DNA from: Sphingomonas sp.
GTDB taxonomy: Bacteria; Pseudomonadota; Alphaproteobacteria; Sphingomonadales; Sphingomonadaceae
Assembly (NCBI GenBank): GCA_030146605.1
Contig: JASLBO010000050.1
Location: forward strand, 1-18,988
Length of the DNA: 18,988 nucleotides
Reading direction: 5' to 3'
Part shown: piece by piece, positions 15,706 through 18,988 of the stretch
Numbering within the stretch: the stretch's first letter is position 1
How the letters are laid out: the number at the start of each line of letters is the position of its first letter
The notes under the pieces: model-generated
What the model saw: only the letters and a program-made list of their open reading frames with translations
Database searches by the model: none
What the model was told of the DNA's origin: nothing
Position numbers and translations under genes: made by a program

Positions 15706-17040
15706 CTATCCTGCTGCCGCGAGCCGTGCCAGCGCACGATCCTTGCCGATAAGCGGCAGCAACGCCGCCATATCCGGGCCATGCGCGCGCCCGGTAAGTG
15801 CGAGTCGCAGCGGCAGGAACAGCGCCTTGCCCTTGCGTCCGGTCGTCGCCTTGAGGCTGCCGGTGAGCGCGTGCCAAGGGTCGGTCAACCAATCGATCTC
15901 GGCGGCTGCCTGCGCCGCCTGTGCGAGATAAAGGAGGTCTTCGGCGGACTGCTCGACGGGGTCGATCGGTCCTTCGACCACCTGCCACCAATCTGCTGCC
16001 TCGTTGACCGTGGAAAGATTGGGCCGGATCGCTTCCCAGCCTTCTGACGTCATGCCGTCGGGAAGCCGTGCCGCGACCAAATCGAAATCGAGCTGGTGGA
16101 CGATGCGCGCATTGAGCTGGGCGAGCTCGGTTTCGTCGAACCGCGCCGGGGCGCGGCCGAAGCGGGCGAAGTCGAAGCCGGCGATCAGCGGCGCGGGATC
16201 GATATGCGGCTCGACCGGGTCGCTGGTGCCGATCCGGGCGAGCAAGGCGATTAGCGCCTGCGGCTCGATGCCGGCCTCGCGGAAATGGTCGACGCCGAGC
16301 GAGCCGAGCCGTTTGGAGAGCTTGCCCTCGCTGCCGGTGAGCAATGCCTCGTGCGCGAAGGCGGGCGGCGTTCTACCGAGCGCGTCGAACATCTGGAGCT
16401 GGGTCGCGGTGTTCGTGACATGATCCTCGCCGCGCACGACATGCGTGATGCCCATGTCGACATCATCGACCACCGAGGGAAATAGATAGAGCCACGAGCC
16501 GTCGCCGCGGCGGATCACAGGGTCGCTCATCGTCTTCGCGTCGAAGCCCTGGGGCCCGCGGACGAGATCGACCCACGCGATCGGCGTGTCGTGATCGAGC
16601 TTGAACCGCCAGTGCGCACGCCGGCCCTCGGCTTCCAGCGCGGCACGATCGGCTGCGCCCAGCGACAGCGCGGTGCGCTCGTAGATCGGCGGCAGACCGC
16701 GTCCGAGCAGGACCTTGCGGCGCAGCTCGAGCTCCTCCGGCGTCTCATAGGCCGGGTAGATCCGGCCCGCCGCCACCAGCTCGGTGAACCGCGCCTCATA
16801 GCGATCGAACCGCGCCGACTGGCGCTCCTCGCCATCGGGCACGAGCCCGAGCCATCCCAGATCGGCGCGGATCGAGTCGACGTGCCGCTCTTCCGAACGC
16901 GCCCGATCGGTGTCGTCGATGCGCAGCAGGAAGCGCCCGCCATGCGCCCGGGCGAACATCCAGTTGTGGAGCGCGGTGCGCAGATTGCCGACATGGAGCG
17001 TACCGGTCGGGCTCGGGGCGAAGCGGGTGGTCACCGTCAT
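15706..17040 (-). CDS. gltX: Glutamyl-tRNA synthetase
   Basis: This class I synthetase charges tRNA with glutamate. The 444-residue protein starts FAPSPTGTLHVGNLRTAL, with HVGN (16-19) as the HIGH motif, RFLLRIDDTDRARSEE next, and KLSKR (240-244) as the KMSKS equivalent. It is shorter than the common 470-490 residues and lacks the cysteine zinc site seen in E. coli GluRS. Alphaproteobacteria often have two GltX proteins, one of which serves tRNA-Gln in the transamidation route; this short HVGN form could be one of such a pair. The ATG at 17040 is chosen because the domain begins there; the longer open frame reads through the promoter region. It diverges from prs over 105 bp. Confidence 0.94.
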   Translation of the reverse strand: MTVTTRFAPSPTGTLHVGNLRTALHNWMFARAHGGRFLLRIDDTDRARSEERHVDSIRADLGWLGLVPDGEERQSARFDRYEARFTELVAAGRIYPAYETPEELELRRKVLLGRGLPPIYERTALSLGAADRAALEAEGRRAHWRFKLDHDTPIAWVDLVRGPQGFDAKTMSDPVIRRGDGSWLYLFPSVVDDVDMGITHVVRGEDHVTNTATQLQMFDALGRTPPAFAHEALLTGSEGKLSKRLGSLGVDHFREAGIEPQALIALLARIGTSDPVEPHIDPAPLIAGFDFARFGRAPARFDETELAQLNARIVHQLDFDLVAARLPDGMTSEGWEAIRPNLSTVNEAADWWQVVEGPIDPVEQSAEDLLYLAQAAQAAAEIDWLTDPWHALTGSLKATTGRKGKALFLPLRLALTGRAHGPDMAALLPLIGKDRALARLAAAG

Positions 17041-17145
17041 GCTCGCCGGACTAGGCTCGGCGCGCTTTAGCGGCAATGCCCCTTTGCCTCTCCCGTTCCC
17101 CGTCCTAAGGGGAGGGCCAGGGACCAGCGGACGGAGCGCGCGCAT
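17041..17145. other. Divergent gltX/prs intergenic region with a possible repeat relic
   Basis: This 105-bp gap must hold 5' signals for both gltX and prs. I see no strong -35/-10 pair on either strand. CCTCTCCCGTTCCCC followed by AAGGGGAGGG (about 17089-17116) resembles a decayed GC-rich palindromic repeat of the type inside the gene after ribH. The prs ribosome binding site GGAG is at 17133-17136. Confidence 0.3.
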
Positions 17146-18081
<936 letters not shown>

Positions 18082-18083
18082 GC

Positions 18084-18836
18084 CTAGGCCACAGCCTCCC
18101 AGATCAGCGCGGCGCCGACGAGGATCATCAGGACGTAGATCGCGGTGTAGAAGCGCTCGGGCGCAATCCGGCGGACCAGCCACACACCCGCCAGGGTCGA
18201 GCAGAGCGCCAGCGGCAACAGCGCCGCGGCAGTCAGCAGATTCGCGCGGGTGAACTGGCCGAGCGCGGCATAAGCCGGCACCTTGATCCAGTTGATCGCG
18301 GCGAAGAACACGGCAGTCGTGCCGATCAACACGTCGCGGTCGAGCCCTCGCGGCAGCACCCAGAGCTGGAACGGCGGTTGTCCGGCATGCGCGATCTGGC
18401 TGGTGAAGCCCGACGCCGCGCCGAACACGGACCCCATCCATAACGGCCAGCGCGCAGCCTCGCGCGGCGCGGCGTGGCGCGCCGCCCACAGACGGTACGC
18501 ACCGAACAGCATCGAGATCGCGCCGACTGCCGCCATGACGCCGCCCGGCGAGACGCTCGCGGCGAAAACATAGCCCAGCCAGATGCCGAGCACCGCGCCC
18601 GGCATCATCCAGCCGAGCAGCCGCCAATCGACCGTCCGGCGGAACGCCCACACCCCGACCACGTCCTGCGCGATCAGGATCGGCAGCAGGATCGCCGCGG
18701 CGCGCACCGGATCGACCGCGAAGGTCAGCATCGGCAGCGAGAGCGCGCCCATGCCGGCGAACCCGCCCTTGGCGAATCCGAGCAGTATCACCGCGGGGAT
18801 GGCGAGCGCGTAGAAATGCCAGTCGGTGAGCAACAT
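18084..18836 (-). CDS. TauE/SafE family (sulfite exporter-like) membrane permease
   Basis: The protein has about seven to eight hydrophobic segments in two halves, as in the TauE/SafE family (DUF81), which includes proteins linked to sulfite, sulfoacetate or other anion export. Family signs are the first segment AIPAVILLGFAKGGFAG and the start of the second half SGFTSQIAHAGQPPFQLWVL. Substrate is unknown. I place the start at ATG 18836 (MLLTDWHFYAL, 250 residues) because related proteins, as I recall them, begin there. However GGAGG ends only 1 nt before this ATG, which is too close. An ATG at 18893 has AGAGG 4 nt before it and would add 19 residues, mostly encoded by a repeat. The start is therefore uncertain; the gene is not. 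Confidence 0.85.
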   Translation of the reverse strand: MLLTDWHFYALAIPAVILLGFAKGGFAGMGALSLPMLTFAVDPVRAAAILLPILIAQDVVGVWAFRRTVDWRLLGWMMPGAVLGIWLGYVFAASVSPGGVMAAVGAISMLFGAYRLWAARHAAPREAARWPLWMGSVFGAASGFTSQIAHAGQPPFQLWVLPRGLDRDVLIGTTAVFFAAINWIKVPAYAALGQFTRANLLTAAALLPLALCSTLAGVWLVRRIAPERFYTAIYVLMILVGAALIWEAVA

Positions 18837-18840
18837 GCCT

Positions 18841-18874
18841 CCAATCCAAGGCTCTTGCTTTCGCAGGAGCACGG
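18841..18874 (-). repeat. GCGAAAG-core hairpin repeat before the permease gene
   Basis: Read toward the permease gene, GCTCCTGC GAAA GCAAGAGC (18851-18870) is an 8-bp stem with one mismatch and a GAAA tetraloop. The surrounding 34 nt runs from CCGT to GATTGG and aligns block by block with the repeat in ribD. The hairpin ends 10 nt before the GGAGG at 18838-18842. It is either an RNA leader structure or, if translation starts at 18893, the source of the residues TVLLRKQEPWI. Confidence 0.65.
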
Positions 18875-18945
18875 TGGTGTTGAAACCCTCCATCTTGCCT
18901 CTCTTGTCAAAGCGCCTAATCGGAACGCGGCAATAGGAGGCGCGG

Positions 18946-18988
18946 ATGGCAGAGGATCGCTCTGGGCAAATTGCTGTGATGTTCGTCT
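18946..18988 (+). CDS. Start of an unidentified gene, 3' partial (possibly antibiotic biosynthesis monooxygenase-like)
   Basis: An ATG at 18946 is preceded by a very good ribosome binding site, AGGAGG, 5 nt upstream. The open frame runs to the window end and encodes MAEDRSGQIAVMFV. This start resembles small ABM-domain monooxygenase-like proteins I recall from sphingomonads, but 14 residues cannot establish a family. It diverges from the permease gene. Confidence 0.5.
   Translation, partial: MAEDRSGQIAVMFV

Overview
The window reads as chromosomal DNA from a high-GC alphaproteobacterium, most likely a sphingomonad (Sphingomonas or a relative). This rests on the GC-rich codon use, on the gene families present (MetX/MetW, COQ9, a RibBX-type fusion, DUF4169, FeoAB) and on short palindromic repeats of a kind I associate with sphingomonads. 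No database search was possible, so the taxon is an inference. Most of the window is ordinary housekeeping and accessory metabolism. I see no phage, CRISPR array, transposase, rRNA or tRNA, and no obvious new multi-gene system.

Layout. Bases 1-1401 hold a flavin amine oxidase whose start lies outside the window. Bases 1465-4464 are a tightly coupled plus-strand operon: metX, a GNAT acetyltransferase, metW and a pirin, each joined by a 4-bp ATGA overlap. Ending against it on the minus strand are ssb and a small lipoprotein gene (4461-5518). A 57-codon DUF4169 gene (5573-5746) diverges from ssb across a spacer containing a perfect 9-bp inverted repeat. A large REP-like palindrome (5871-5955) separates that gene from the feoB end. 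Bases 5987-9777 are a minus-strand group: EamA transporter, COQ9, feoA and feoB, with a Fur-box-like site at the feoA start. A divergent Old Yellow Enzyme gene follows (9834-10943).

Bases 10931-14873 are a riboflavin operon on the minus strand, in transcription order: a small membrane protein, ribD, ribE, ribBX, ribH and another small membrane protein. A lone tonB (14961-15626), with a good sigma-70-type promoter, and gltX (15706-17040) lie upstream on the same strand. prs (17146-18081) diverges from gltX and converges on a TauE/SafE-type permease gene (18084-18836). The window ends in the first 14 codons of another plus-strand gene.

How the genes work together. MetX acylates homoserine, and MetW is its usual operon partner. 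RibD, RibE, RibH and the RibB half of RibBX cover every dedicated riboflavin step except GTP cyclohydrolase II, whose zinc cysteines are absent from the RibBX C-terminal half; a separate RibA should exist elsewhere. FeoA/FeoB import ferrous iron, and TonB powers outer-membrane uptake.

The most interesting signal is a set of short palindromic repeats that have entered or abut genes. One is read in frame in the membrane protein after ribH. One is read in frame in ribD. A relative of the ribD copy forms a hairpin directly before the permease gene, where it may add an N-terminal extension.
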